A stretch of DNA of 64,000 nucleotides. Origin: Holophagales bacterium (GTDB lineage Bacteria > Acidobacteriota > Thermoanaerobaculia > Multivoradales > JAGPDF01). Below the pieces are notes generated by a model that was not told the origin of the DNA, did no database searches, and worked only from the letters and a program-made list of their open reading frames with translations. Below are positions 1 to 15,000 of the stretch, one piece after another. Within the stretch, counting starts at the first letter, position 1, and each line of letters opens with the position of its first letter. The DNA lies in contig CP064972.1 of the NCBI GenBank assembly GCA_016699405.1, positions 1,643,501 to 1,707,500 on the forward strand, in the 5' to 3' direction. Both the position numbers and the translations under genes were made by a program.

Positions 1-1
1 T

Positions 2-3000
2 CTTCACCGCTGGGCAGCGCGAGTCAGCTTTCGCACGGCGGGTGGAAGCCCCTCTGGAGACCTGGTCACCGGAGAGGGACACTGGAGCTACCTGCTCGCC
101 TCCAATGGATCAGTGCTCTACGGCAACAACTGGCGCGACAACGGAGATGGCACGTTCACGTCGATCGACGCGCTCAAGATCGCCAGCCCGTTGGACCTCT
201 ATCTCGCCGGCTTCCTGTCCTCCGACGAGGTTCCGCCGTTCTTCTTGATTCGCAACCCGACGATCGACCCCAAGCGGCCGGCGCGCATCGGCGAGACGGT
301 CAGCGGCACTCGCCTCGACCTGTCGATCGAGGACGTGATCGCCGCCGAAGGCCCTCGAGTGCCCGCTGCCGCTGCGGCTCCGCGAGAGCTCGCGGCAGCG
401 CTCGTCTATCTCGTTCGTCCCGGCGACGAGGTGAGCGAGTCCGATCTGGCGAACCTCGAGCTGCTGCGGCGCGAGCTCATGAAACGCTTCGCGATCCAGA
501 CCGCCGGCCGTGGACGACTCGAGATTCACCCTCTCGGTGCCGACGAAGCGACGCCGGGGCTCCCGGTCCCCCTCGATGGCGGAGCGATCCGTCCGGGAGC
601 GATGGTCCTCGCCGACGCCCTGCGCTGGCTAGCCAGCCGCCAAAGTGCGGAGGGCTACTGGCAGGATCGGGAAGGCACGCGATGGCGCGACAGCGCGGCG
701 GTGGCCTCGAGCCTCCTCGCCGCCGGGGGAAGCTTCGACTTGGCTGGCCTTGTCGCCTGGGCTCGTGCCGGCTCGGCCGTGGGCACCGATGCGGGAGCGC
801 ACCGTGCGGCGCTGCTTCATCGCCTGGGCGCCGGATCCGAACGGTCAGACCAGCTTGCCCTGATCGGGGCAGCCCAGAGGCCCGATGGCGGATGGGGAGC
901 TTCCCTGAGCTACCGCTTGGATCCGCTCGACACGGTCGTGGCGCTGTCGGCGCGAGATGGCGGTGCCGGCGACGACGCGGCGGTCCAGAGACTGGTGCAG
1001 GCTCAGAATCCGGACGGAAGCTGGGGAGGCGCTCCCGGGGGTTCCGGGAGAGTGGAGGTCACAGCTGCCGCGACGCGCCTGCTCCTTGCGCGCGGCAGGA
1101 CCTCGAGCGCAGAGGCCGGTTTGGGCTGGATCGCCGCGCATCAGAACGCCGATGGTGGTTTTGGTGATTCGCCGAGCACGGCGCACGCCACCGCGGAAGC
1201 ACTCCTCGTGCTGCGGGCTGCAGGACGAGTCGGTGCGATCGACGAAGAGGCGGCAACCGCCTACCTCTCGAGCCGCCAGAGCGTGGCGGGTAGCTGGGAC
1301 GGAAGTGTCTTCACGACGGCACGAGTCGTCGAGGCGCTGCGACAGGGTGAGCTCCCGAATGGAGTGTTCTCCGCTTCGCTTTCAGCGGTCCCTGCGAACC
1401 CAGCAGAAGGGGAGTCCGTTCTACTCCATGTTCGTCTGCGGAACAGCGGCAGTTTGCCTCTGCCAGCGGGGACAGTGCGGTTCTTCGATGGGCTGCCGGA
1501 ACAGGGCGGTGTGGCCATCAGCCCGGATCGGGTCGTGCCACCTCTCCCTGCTGGAGGAGAGGTCGACCTCGAGACCAACTGGCTCGCCGACTCGCCCGCG
1601 GGACCCCACGTGCTGGTCGCGATCTTCGACCCGGAAGGCTCCATCATCGAGTCAGACGAGTCGGACAATCGGAGCCTGCTGACGCTCGAGGTCGCCACTG
1701 CTCCGCCAGGGCCCGATCTCGAGGTTCGCCCGGAGGGAATCTCGTTCTCGCCCTCGTCGCCGAACCTGTTGCCGTCGACCGTCACGGTCACCGTAGCGCT
1801 CCGCAATCGCGGCATGACCCCGGTGCCGGCGGTTGCGATCCAGATGTGGAGGGGAGCACCGTCGGACGGCAGCCTGGTAGGAGAGGTCGCCGTTGCGGTG
1901 GGTGCCGGGTCGACCGTACCGGTGAGCATCCCGTTCGATGTCACGTCGCCAGGAGCGCATGAGGTCACTCTGATCGCGGACCCCGCCGACCAGGTCGTTG
2001 AAGCGCGGGAAGACAACAACCAGGCCAGCGCCCGGGTGACGACGGCGCCAAGCGTGGATCTCGAAGTGCTCGCTTCCCAGATCACCCTGCTCGACCCTCC
2101 GTACCCGGGGGCCGACGTGCGCTTCGCGGTGACGCTGCGAAACCGTGGGACGCTCGGTTCGCCGGCATTCACATTGCGCACCGAGGTCGTCCAGGGCAGT
2201 ACCGCAGAGCTGGTGAGCGAGGATTCGCTGCAGCTTGCAGCGGGCACGGCATCAACCTTGACGATCCCTTGGCGCGTGTCGCGAGGAGGTTCCTTCGATT
2301 TTCGTGTGGTGCTGGATCCCTTGGGGTTGGTCCCTGAAGTCGACGAAGGGAACAACTCGGCGAGCCTCCCCTTTCTCGCCGGAGCGCCGAGCACGCCCAA
2401 CCTGACAATCTCCTACCGCGATCTGCAGTTCACCCCCGAGCCCGCGTTGGAAGGGGCGCCGTTGGATCTGCAGATTCTGTTGCGCAACACCGGTGGAGTC
2501 GAGGCGCAGCAGATTGTCGTGCGTGCCTTCGACGGGAACCCTGCGCAAGGGGGAGCTCCGATCGCGACCGTCACCGTGCCGAGCCTTGCCGAAGGAGCAT
2601 CGACGGCCGTCGACCTCCGGTGGGCCGAAGTGCCGAATGCCGCCGACCGCTTCATCCATCTGGTCGTCGATCCAGACAACGCCATCTCCGAGCTCGACGA
2701 GGCTGACAACGAGGCGTTCCGGCGACTAGACGTCTTGAGTCTCCCCGATGCGGCGATCTCGCCGGCCTCGTTGGGGCTCAACCCGCCCTTCCCGGTCCCG
2801 GGCCAATCGGCGACGCTGTCAATCGAGATCGCCAATCTCGGTGAACAGGTGCTCGAGGGACTGCGGGCTCGAGCCTTCCTGCGAACCCATGGAGATGACG
2901 AGGTCCCGCTCGTGCCGGACGCGCACTTTGCACCCGTCGGGGGCGGCCGGAGTGGGACGGCGCAGGTCGAGCTTTCGTTCGATGGTTCGGTGGCAAGTGG

Positions 3001-6000
3001 CGAGCTGGTCGTTCGAGTCGACCCGGACGCACAGATCCGCGAAGGCAACGAAGGCAACAACCAAGCAGCACTTCCTCTAGCCGTCCAGGATGCCGACGCC
3101 TACATGTCCGAACGGTTCTTTTCACCGAACTCCGATGGAATCAAGGACACGACGGTGTTCTCCTTCCGGCTGGATCCTGCCGCATCCGTTGCGGTCGAGA
3201 TTCTCGACCGCTGGGGTCAGACCGTGTGGCGGGAGAGTCGCCCCGAGTGGAGCGCGACGACCGGGGGTAGCTTCGTTTGGTCCGGGATGACGAGTCTCGG
3301 ACGATTGGCTAGGGACGGTGACTACGAGGTAAGGGCCGTCGCAGGCGATGGATCCGTGCTCGCGCGAGCGGTGACCACGCTCGACACCAACCGCAGCTCG
3401 ATGGTAGAGGCCTCGGGGACACCCTATGAGGCGATCGAGAATCTGACCTGCTCCACTCCGCGACCGGACGAGCTCCAGCTGACCGCCGACGAGCGCTGGG
3501 CCTATTTCCTCTTCCGGCTGCCGGCGGGTGGTGTTTCGACGGGCATCTACCGGGCCCCGGGAAACGGCGGGAGCCTTCAGCCAGTGGTTGGACCGGACTG
3601 GTTTGCTCCGCACGCCATTGGTGACTTGCCTGACGAGCCAAGCGAGATGAACGTCTCGGCGAGTGGAGCCCTTGTCGCGTTCACGCAGTCCGCATGTCTC
3701 TGCGGCGATTGTCGGCACTGCGGGGGAAACGGGACTCGAGGTGTCTTTCTTGCGAACGCCAGCGGTACGCAGCTCGCTGAGCTGCCGCTCGGGAGCGACT
3801 CGCGAGTTCTTGGGTTCTTCGATGGGGACCGCAAGCTCCTTGCGCAGGAACGTGCGCCCGAGACCCTCGTCGCGATCGCGACCTCCGATCCTTCCCTCAA
3901 GGTACCCGTGTTCGCTTCTCCGGCACCCATCACGCGAACGACCTTCTCGCCCGATCGGCGGAGGGTGCTCGTCGAGACCCTCGGCGACGCCGCGCAACGT
4001 CAGTTCGTGGTGAATCTGGAGACAGGATCTGCCCTTGAGCTTCCCTTGGAACCCATCGATTGGGTCGCGCCGGTATGGAGCGACGACGGATCACTCTTGG
4101 CGCTGAGGGACGCGACGACCGGAGAAGTCGCGATCTTCGCGAGCAATGGCGAACTCCTCCAGCGTCTCTCGATTCCTCTGAGCCCCATCGCCGGAGGCTC
4201 CACCGACGCCGCGATCCCGCTCGGGTTCTCGACCTGGAACGACGAGCTTGCGATCCGGGTTTCCCGCTTGGCGAACTGCGAAATGTGGGAGGAGTTTTTC
4301 GTCGTCGATCTGCAGTCGACGGCGGCAAGGAGCCTCGGATCGTCGCCGGCGCGATGCCATTGCTGCTCCTTCGCTGTGAGCGCCGCGAGGGAGCAAGGGT
4401 GGGAGGAGATCGGCAGGCTGCACTTCTCCAGGCGATTCGACGAGGAGTCGCTCGATCTGCCGTCCTGGATCGGGCAGGAGCAGGGGTCGATTCGCTTGCG
4501 CATCCGTAACCTCGCGGCGAGCGAGGCGCAGATCGAGAGCCTTCAGCTCTCGGCGGCAGGCGAACGCCTCTCGCTGGTCTCCGCCATCGAAACGGAGAAT
4601 GGCCAGGAGACCAAAGCGGCGATCGAGAGCCACGATGGCCGGCTGTTCGAGGCGACCGGACGCGAGATCGAGGCCGCATGGAGGGGGGGGAGATTCGGTC
4701 CGCTCCGCCTCTCGCTCACGGCCAGAGAAGACGGGGCGATCCCCGGTGTCCCCGCTGCCGAGACGAGGCGGACGCTCTCAGGGCGGAACGAACCATCGGC
4801 GCCCTTTGAGTGGGGCCTTGGAGGCGGACCGTGGGTGCCCAACGACCGGGCGGTGCTCACGGCGAGCAGCCTCTACGCCAAGCCGCTCCATGCCTTCGGG
4901 CTTGATCCCGGCGCAAGCCCCGTCGAATTGCTGGCCGACTGGACCCATCTCGAGAATGTGCGGCTCTCGCCCACTCGGCGCCGCCTGCTCTTCGAGTCCG
5001 AGGACCCCGGGCTCGATCCGGAAAGCGCGTGCTTTGGGACCGGGCCAGACTTGCTGGCAGTGAAGAACTGGCTCAACCTCGGTACCGAGCTGACCGCGCG
5101 TCGTGTGCCTGGAGTCGGCGGTGTATTGCTCGAGGGCGTTGCGGCCGACCGAAGCTTCGAGCGGTTCCGACTCGAGTACGCGCTCGAGGCGCCGTCGCCG
5201 GTCTGGCTTCCCATCGCCCCACCCTCGGCCCATCAGGAGTTCGGTGGGGAGATTCAGAGTTGGATCCCGCCGGGCCCCGGGGTGTTCCGCGTGCGCCTGG
5301 TCGCCGAGGACAAAGCCGGGAATACACGTGTGGCCTCAGCCCGGGTCTTCTCCTCGGATACGCCTGTTTTGACGGACCTCGACGTGTCGCCGGAGGTCTT
5401 CTCTCCGAACGGCGACGGAGCCCTCGACCAGGCGGTGGTCAGCTATCGGGTGCTCGAACCCGCCAATCTCGAGTTTCAGTTCCTCGATGCCCGCGGCTCC
5501 GCAGTGCGGACCTTCTCGCGCAGTCATGCCATTCCTGGCGAATTCTCTTTCGTCTGGGACGGCCGGGACGACGCCGGAACGCGTGTCGTGGATGGCCGCT
5601 ACCGGTTGCGCGTGCTCGACTTCCAACAGGGGGTCGAAGTGGATACGCGGGCGCCGAGCGCCTCGCTCTCCCTTGTCGCGATGAGTCCCTCCTGTCGCCC
5701 GGATGGACTCGCGCCGGGAGGAAGGCACCTAGAGCTCTGGTATTCCCTTGAGCGATCGGCCGACGACGATGGAGATCCAGCAACTGTCGACGACCTGGAG
5801 GTGCATCTGGAGCGAGGCCTCGGGCAGACCCCGGCGATCTGGGAACCGATCGACCTGAGGTCCGTGTCGCTCGATGAAGAGCAGGCCTATCGCTTCCGGC
5901 TCATCGCGATCGACCGCGCCGGGAACCGGACTTCGGTGTCAGCGGCCGGTCCTGAGCCGAGGGTCATTCTGGGCGCAGCAAGCGGACAGCCGAGCGGGCA

Positions 6001-9000
6001 ACTGATCGGTCCACCGGGAGCGACGCAGTGCGACACCTTCGACGTTCCAGAGAATGGACTTCTTCGGCTCGAGGCTCTGAACGCCTGGCCAACGTCGCTG
6101 GTCTCGGCCGAGGTACGAGTGCCGCCTTCCGGAGAGTGTACGGGAGGCCTCGGGGCGGTGTTCCCCGTCCTGGCGACCTATCAAGTCGGTGCCTCGCTTC
6201 CATGGGGCTTTCCTCTCCCGGACCTTGGATTCGAGGTGCTCATCAATGCGAGCGGCCTCTCTCCTGGCCGGCACGTCGTCTGTCTCCGAGGCCTCGACTC
6301 AAGTGGCGCCGCTTGGGAGGCCGAGTCTCGAATCGCCGTTCGCGGGGCTGCGGGTACAGCTTCGCTGAAGCTGTCGGGCGCCTTCTCCGAAGATGTCGTT
6401 CGAACTGGCCTGGATGGAGAGAACGAAGCCATCTCGAGGCTCTACCGACAGGCGATCAGTGCTGAGGCCATTGAGGAGGGAGATGCGCTCTTCTTGCTCG
6501 GCACGGTAGTCGGCAGCGAGGAGGTCGAAGGGCTGAGCCTTCAGGTATCGAGCTCCGCGGATCTGCGCTATACCCCGCCAGTTCGGCTGGCGCCAGTGTT
6601 CGGTGTCGGCCGCGAGTATCTGTTCCGTGTGGAGGCGTGGACGCCTTGCGCCGAGTATCTCGTGCGATTCGAGGGATGGCGGGTTGGCGGCGATGGAACG
6701 CGCCTTCCCTTGACGACCGGACCGCTGCCATTCCAGGGCCCTTGTTTCAGCGTCGAGGCGTGGTCGTTCCCCGAATGGGCGGCCGAATGCGGCGGAAGCC
6801 CTGGAGGAGGGATCCTCTTCGAGTCCGTAGCGAGAAACTACCGAGGCGATCGCGAGATCCTGCTGCTGACGCTGGGACGTCTTCTGGAGGACGGCTCCGA
6901 GGAGCTTTGGACGAGCGTGAATCGCCCAATTCCGGGAGCCACCTACCGCTATCGACTGGATTCATCCGGATTCTCCGAGGGCAGCTATCGCTACCGTGCG
7001 CGTGTTGTCAATTCGAGTGGCGAACAGCGATCGTGGTTGGGGAGTTTCGTGGTCGACCGAACGCCGCCGACAGCGGAAATCCTGTATCCGTTGGAAGGGC
7101 AGCCTCTTTGTGCGAAGAGCTTCCGCGTCGATCACTCCTTGAGCGATGCGGGAGGATTGCAGTACGCCCTCTCATCCCCTGAGTTCGCTGGCCCACCGGC
7201 GCCGCTGCCCGCCCATTTCAACGAGTTCTCCGGTGGGCTGCTCCGCTCGGGTGCTGTGCCGTACCTGTGCACCGCGGGCTGTGGTCGGTTGCCCATGCCT
7301 CCGGCGTGCTCTGGTGAGGAAGTGAGTCGCCTGGATCGCGCTTGGGAGTCTCCCCGGAATCGTCGAGGCAACTCGGCAGGATCAGCGTGCACGCCGAGGT
7401 ACCAATCTCCGGACGGACCAGTTCAATCGGTGATGCAGACCTGGAGAAGCGAGTTCCCGATTGACGGCCTCGTCGCGATGAGGCTCGAGGCGGTCGACTG
7501 GGGAGGATTCCGCGTCTGTCGCGAGAGAACAGTCGAGGTGGACGGTCGACCTGATGGCGTCGTCTCGCTATCAGGTCCGAGTCCCTTCTCCCCGAACGGG
7601 GACGGGGTCTTCGACGCCACGGAGCTGACGCTGGATGCGGGAGAGAGCCTCACCGCGAACTTGAGCCTGTACAAGGCGAGCCTTGGTCCCGGTGGATGGG
7701 AGCTCTCGGGGCCGGAGCTTCGGCGGTTGCTCGAGGGGCACCTCGTGCTGGACCAGCTCGTCGTCGAGTGGAACGGACTGGATGCGCGCGGCACGGTCGT
7801 GTCTGACGGCACCTATGCAATCGCCGTCGACGTGCTCGACGGCTGTACCAACGCCGGTCGCAAGATCGTGCCGGTGACCGTCGACAACACGTCTCCCGCC
7901 GCTGACCTGCTCTATCCGCGTTCCGGGGAACCGCTCCCGATGCTGGTCAACGTGCGTGCTCGAACCGAAGACGAACACTTCCTTCGCTACCAGCTCTTCG
8001 TCGGAGTTGGTGCCGCGCCGACGACTTGGGAGCTCGTGGCGGCGGGCTCATCCTCAAGCCCTGACCAGATCCTCGGAACCTGGAACACGTATGGGTTGTC
8101 GGGCACGTACACCCTGCGTCTCGAGACCGAGGACTCGGCCGGCAACCGCGCTGAGGACCGGGAGACACTTCTCGTCGATTCGCCCTACCGCATTCTCTCG
8201 TACGTCGAAGTCGTGCCGGGCCTCTTCTCGCCGAACGGCGATGGTCGACGCGAGCTCACATCGCTGCGCATCGGTGTCGAGGTGCCGGCTGGCCTCACGG
8301 TCGTGATCCAGGACCTCGGAGGAACGGTCCTGCGCCGGGTGGTCGTCGGCCAAGGCGTCGCTGCCGGTGCGCTCACGCTCGGCTGGGATGGCAATGACGA
8401 CCTCGGTCAGGAAGTTCCCGACGGGGAGTATCGCGTCGTCGTGCACGCTGTCCTCTCCTCGAATCCGAACGTGACGCAGGATGAGGCCGTGCCTCTGTCC
8501 GTTGATCGTCAGGCACCGGATGTGACGATCCGTCGACCGGAAAGTGGCTTCGTCGCGGGCTCCGGCCCGGTGATCGGATCGATCGTCGATCGATTCTTGA
8601 CTTCCTATTCAGTGGAGCTCGCTTCGGGTGTCCCGCTTGGCCCGTGGAGCATCCTCGAAACGGGATCCGCGAGCCGAGTCGACGCGCCGCTCGGGAGCCT
8701 CGACGGCCTCCCGGAAGGTCCCCATGCCCTCCGCGTTCGGGCAGAAGACGCAGCGGAGAACCGGATCGAACAAGTCCTCCCATTCATTGTCGACAACACT
8801 CCTCCGCAGCTCGCGATCACGGCGCCGGCGGTCGGTGCGATCGTCGGGAGGGCCGGAGACCCAATCGCCATCGTCGGTGGAGTCGTCGAGGAACACCTCG
8901 CTGCATGGCGGCTCGAGGTCGGTGTGGGCGCCTCTCCTTCGAGCTGGATGCCACTCACTTCGGGCTCCGAGCTGCCGCTCGAGCCGACGCTCGTCGTCTG

Positions 9001-12000
9001 GGCGGTCGCCGGGCTCGCCGACGGGCTGTACACGCTTCGGCTCTCCGCCACGGACCAAGCTTCTCTTTCGAGTGAGACGAGGCTCGTCGTCACGGTCGAC
9101 AACACCCCTCCGGGTGCTGCGATCCTCACGCCGCGAGCGGGGGACTACGTCAGGGGTGCCACGCCAGTCGTCGGATCGGCAACCGACGCTCACTTCGTCC
9201 AACGCATGCTGAGCGTCGCGCCCGAAGGGTCGCTGGCCTTCAATGAGATCGGGCGCTCGACCACGCCGGTCGATGACGGCAACCTCGCGATCTGGACAGC
9301 GCTGCCGCCTGACGGCCGCTACCTCCTCCGGCTCGAGGTCACCGACGCGGCCGACAATCGAGCTCGCGTCGAGCTGCCCGTCGAGGTCGACACCCATCCG
9401 CCGTCGGCGCCGACGCTTCGCGCCAGCCTCGAGGGTGGACGAGACGCACGCCTCCATTGGACGGCAAGCCCCGAGCCCGACGTCGTCGGCTACGAGCTCT
9501 TCCGCGACGGAGTGAAGATCCCGGGAGATCCGCTCACCGCGACCACGGCTCTCGACACAGGCCTCGGCGACGGGCGCCATGTCTATGTTGTGCGAGCGGT
9601 GGACCGAGCGGGCTGGCGGAGCGGGCCCTCGAACGAGGCGCTCGTCGAGGTGGATCGGACACCTCCGTTGGCACGGATCCTCGAGCCGGCGGCCGGGGCG
9701 AGGGTGTCTGGAGTGCTCGAGGTTCGTGGTACTGCCTGGAGCGCCGGAGACCTGCGGGAATGGCGGCTCTCGGTCGTGCCTCTCCTTGGAGGGACAGCGA
9801 CGCTCCTTGCGCGGTCGACTCTGCCCGTCGAAGCCGATCGGTTGGCCGACTGGGCGACCGCAACGCTAGAAGAGGGAAGCTCTCATCGCCTGCGGCTCGA
9901 GGCCGAGGACGTCGCGGGGAACGTCGGCGCCGACGAAGTCGTGGTGACGATCGACAACCTCCCGCCGGCACCGCCGACGGGTCTCGCGGCAATTGTTCCT
10001 GGCGGGTCGGCCGATGTGGCCGTCACCTGGAACGCCAACAGCGAGGCAGACCTCGAGGGCTACCTGCTCTATCGCGACGGTGCCCTGGTGAACGCCGGCG
10101 GAGGACCGGCCGGAGATCCCCGTACCTTCGTCATTCGGACCAGTTCCTATTCCGACCGCCAGCGTCCCGACGGCACCTACACCTACATCGTGCTCGCGAT
10201 GGACCAGGCGGGGAACCTCTCCGGGCCGTCGAGCCCGGCCGAGGCGACCGTATCGCGTCAGGCGCCACATGCCGTCATCGTCGCGCCGGAGGACGGGGCG
10301 TCGATCGGTGAAGCGACGGTGGTTCGTGCGACCACCTCCGACCAGGATGTCGCCGAGGTGCGCTTCCGATTCCGCGCCGTGGGGGTGGAGGACTGGACCG
10401 ACCTCGGGAACCCCGACTCCGTGGCTCCCTGGGAGGCGGCCTTTACGCCCGAGAGCTTCGTTCCGCCGCTTCCCTTCGGAGACTACGAGCTCGAGGCGGT
10501 GGCAACGGACCTCGGCGGGCTGGTTGATCCCGGACCGTCGCAGATCACGGTGACCTACGCCGATCTCGGAGCTCCGGCTGCTCCGCTCGAGCTTCGAGCC
10601 GCTGTAGACGGAGGTGAGGTCTCGCTGCAGTGGCAGGCCTCGACCGAGCCCGATTTGCGCGGCTACTTCGTTGAACGCCATCTCCAGGCGAGTGAGGACT
10701 GGATCCGACTCTCGCCCGATCCCGTTGTGACGACGGTCCTCGTCGATTCAAACGTTGCAGATGGCGACTACGACTATCGAGTCGTCGCGGTGGATCAGAG
10801 CGGGAACCTCTCGTTGCCGTCAAACGCGGTGCCAGCCGTCGTCTATACCCCGCGGCTGCGGCAGCCCTACACGCCGACCGAGCTGCGGACGACGATCCTC
10901 GCCGGTCGCGGCCGAATCGCTGCGACGATCGAGGGCACTCTGACGAACGGCGCCGGCACCGGACCGCTGCCCGCGATCGCCACGGGTGCGGACGCGACCT
11001 TCTCCCTGCCGGACATCCCTCTTGCTATCGGAGACAACACCTTCAGCCTGCGGCTCGTCGACGGCGGCGGTAATCGCAGCAAGGCCGCGACAGTCATCGT
11101 GCGAAGCGGCGACCGTCCCGCTGCGCCGGGCGGCGTGGCGGGTGTTGCCGGTCCGGGGGAGCATGACGTCAGCCTTACCTGGAACGCCAATTCCGAGCCC
11201 GACCTCCTTGGCTACCGCTTGGTGCGCGACGGGAATCGGCTGCCAGCTGTCGAGTCGGTCGCCTATCAATCGGCCAGTGCGTCGTCGAGCGAGGGCGCAG
11301 CGGTTCCGGAGTATGCGATTGACGCCGATCCCGGGAGCTACTGGGCCCCGGCTGGGCAGGAACCCTCAGGGGTCGCCGGGCAGTGGCTCGAAGTGACGTG
11401 GAGCGAGCCGCGCATCGTCGAGCGGGCGTCGCTGCGCTGGCTCGCGGGCGCACCCATCCCGTTCGGAGCCGCCGACTTCGACTTGTTCGGCTGGGATGGA
11501 CGCGCCTGGGTGCCGCTTGTCGAGGTTCGGGGCAACGCCCTCGAGGTCACGGAGCTTCGGTTGCCCCGTGCCTATCGCACCGACCGACTGCGGGTGGATC
11601 TGCTCGCGCCGATCGCCCAGCCCGATGGATCGTCTTGGGTCGGCCTGAGCGAGGTCGCCGTGGAGGTGATGCCGACGATCGCTCAACCGAGCTTCACCGA
11701 GGTGGTGGCGGACGGGCTGCACGCCTATGCGGTGACGGCCTGGAATCTCCTCGGCTTCGAAAGCGACCCGTCGGCTTCGGCGTCCGTGCCGATCGGAGAC
11801 GTCGAGCCGCCGCCGCCGGTCATCCTCTCCGCGACGGTCCATGGCTCCGACGTCCATCTGACTTGGACGCCGAGCACGGCTCCGGATGTCGCTCGCTACG
11901 ATCTGTATCGGAACGGAGCCAAGCTCGTCGAGCACGTCGACCTCGATCTGCTCGTGGAGGTCGATGTGGCACGCCCGAATGGGACTTACACCTACGAGGT

Positions 12001-15000
12001 GCGGCCGATCGACGCGGTGGGGAACCTCGGGGCGTTCTCCAATGCCGTGGTCGTCGTGGTGAATGTCGTGGCCCCTGCGGCACCGCTCGATCTGATGGTC
12101 ACGGAGGTGGCCGAAGGTCGTGCCCTGGACCTGAGGTGGTCGCCGCCGGCCGGTGGTCCGCCTCCAGGCTATCGGCTGTACCGGGGCGTGGCCTCCGGTG
12201 GTCCTTTCGAGGCGGTCGCGGTGACCTCCGAAACCACCCGTCGGGACCTCGGGTTGGTCAACGGAACGACCTACTTCTACCGGGTCGTTGCACTCGATGT
12301 CGCAGGCAACGAGAGCCTGCCGTCCAACGAAGCCAGCGGAACTCCGCACGACCACGTCGTCGAAGCGCCGATTCTGCTCTTCCCGACCGTCGCCGGACGT
12401 TCCTTGATCTGGGCTTCGCCGATCGCCTCGGTAGCCGGCCTCGCCGAGCCCGATTCGTCGGTGGCCCTGTTCCGAGACGGCCAGTGGGTTGGTGCGGCGC
12501 GCGCGACGGCGGCGGAGACAGACGTGCCGGCCGGTCCGGGGGTCGGCATGCGCCTCCACCTGGCGCCGGATGGCCGCCGGTGGATCCGCACCGACGAGGT
12601 CGGAGTGGCTCACTTGGAAAACGAATCCGGGCTCGATGTCGAGCTGCCGGACGGTGGAGCGCGCTGGACGTGGAGCGGCAGTTCCCTCTGGATCCACGGC
12701 CCAGACGGCAGCGTCGCTCTCGAGCTCGACGCCGAGGGAAGGCTGGTGCGCTCGCTGACCCTTCCCGGATGGTTCGAGGATCTGGCCGCGAGCCCCGACG
12801 GTCGCGAGCTGGCAATAGCGGGAGACCTCGGCGAAGGGACCGGCCTCTATGCCTATGACCTCGCATCCGGCCTCGCCCGCTCGCTCCTGGAATTCTCCTG
12901 GTCGGCGCACGATCCGGATCACCTCCAATGGTCACCGGATGGTCGGCACCTGGCCGCTCTCCTGCCGAACGCCGCCGGCACGGCGCGCTTGGTAACGATC
13001 GATCTGTCCTCGACGAGCCCAGCGGTAGACGAACTGGACAGCCAGGCGTTTCTCGACGCGCCGAGCTGGTCGTCCGATGGCGAGCGGCTCTTCTGGTCGG
13101 CCGACGTTTCCGGCATTCCGCAGGTTCGGTCCTGGGCTGTCACGAGCCAGACGGTGACCCAAGTCACCAACGCTCCCGACGGAAGACGCGACCCGCAGGT
13201 GTCGCCGGTCGGCGATCGACTCGCCGTGCTTGGGCCTGACGGCAGTCTCTCGATCATCGAGCTGGCGACGGGCACCGAGCGCGTCGTTCACGACTTCGGC
13301 CGGCCGGGCGAGGGTGCCCTCGAGTGGTCGCGGAGCGGCGTGCTCGCCGCGACGTTCGACGGCGAGGTCCGGCGATACGCTCCCGCCGGGTGGTTCCGCC
13401 ATCCGGGCTTGGCCCTGCATTCCGGCGTCAATCGACTCACGGCGCGCGCCACCGACCCGTCGGGCAATCTGTCAGTCGCATCGCAGCCGATCGAGCTCGA
13501 GCTTCTGGCGGACGCGGCACCCGATCTGTCGATTCGCTCGGAGGAGGTCGTCGTCTGGCCGCAGTCGCCGGTGGCGGGCTCGCTCGCCAGAGTATCGGTG
13601 ACCGTGCGAAACCTCGCTGCCGTTTCCTCCCCGGCCTCGTGGCTCGATGTGGTGGCCAGCGGCTCGCACGGCCTGCGGATCGTTCTCGCCGAAGGCCTCG
13701 CCTTGGAGGCGCTCGCTCCTGGCGCGGCAACGACGCGTTCCTTCGATCTGCAAGTGCCGGTGGCTGGCGGGACCTTGGTCGTCGCTGCCGTCGTCGATTC
13801 GTCGAATCAGGTGGCGGAGCTCGACGAGTCGAACAATCGAGGGGAGCGCAGCTTCCTCGCGGGAAGCCTCGCGGGCCCGGCGGTCGCCATCGCCACCGAC
13901 CAGACGACCTACGCGGCCGGCGAGTCGGTGCAGATCGCCGTGGACCTCTCGAACGCCGGACCGACCTGGAACGGTCGCCTCGTCGTCACGCTCGAAGACG
14001 AGCTTGGTTTCGTCGTCAACGAGCTTCTGGATCTGCCCATCGTCGACCTGCCGTACGCCGGGACGAGTCATCGGGCGTTGGTCTGGCCGAGCGGGCAGAC
14101 CTTCGCTGGGGGCTACCAAGTCAGGGCCGCGCTGCGCGACCTGGCGCAGGTGCCGGTGACGGAAGATGTCGCGGCCTTCACGCTGGGCGAAGCGATGCAA
14201 CTCAGCGCCGCCGTGGAGACCGACCGCACCGCCTACCTGGTGGGGTCGCCGGTCTCCCTTGTGGCGCGAGTCCGGTATGTCGCGGGAAACGCGCTGCTCT
14301 CCGGGCTCGTCGCTCGGCTCGTCGTCGAGTCGGCCGACGGTGTGGTGCACGGTGAGTGGCAGACGACGCTGGGCGACCTCCTCCCCGGAGACTCGGCGAG
14401 CGTTCGCCGGACTTGGTCATCGAGCGCTGGATCGGTCGGGCCCTACCGCGCCCGGGTCGAGGTTCAGCGGGCGGATGCCGCCGAGGTTTCGGCATTGTCC
14501 CCGTTCGAGCTCCTTGCGGCACCGCCGAGCTTCGACGGTTCTCTTTCCTTGGACACCGGTTCCCCAGCGTTCGGCGATCCGCTCCTTGCGACTTGGTCGG
14601 TGCATCAACAGAGCGGGGCGGCGACGACGAGCGCTTTGACCTCCCTGACGGTCGTGGATGCCGCGACCGGGGAGAGTCTCGTCGTTCGTCAGACGCCGGT
14701 GAGTCTCTCTTCCGGGGCACGGGTGAGCGGCGTCGAGAGCCTGGCGACCGATGAGCTCGGGTCGAAGACCTACCTCGTAGTGCTTGCTCTCGATTCCGAC
14801 GGGCTCGCGGGTCCGCAGCCGGCGGTGACTCTCGCCGTCGCGAGCTTCTCCCCCGTCGACCGGACCCCTCCGCTGCTCACCGTGGTGCGGCCGACTGCCG
14901 GAGGGCTCCTCGGAGGGCTGCTCGAGGTGGCGGCCACGGCGGTCGATCAGCGGTCAACCATCGACCGCGTCGAGGCCGCGATCGACGGCGCGACATGGCG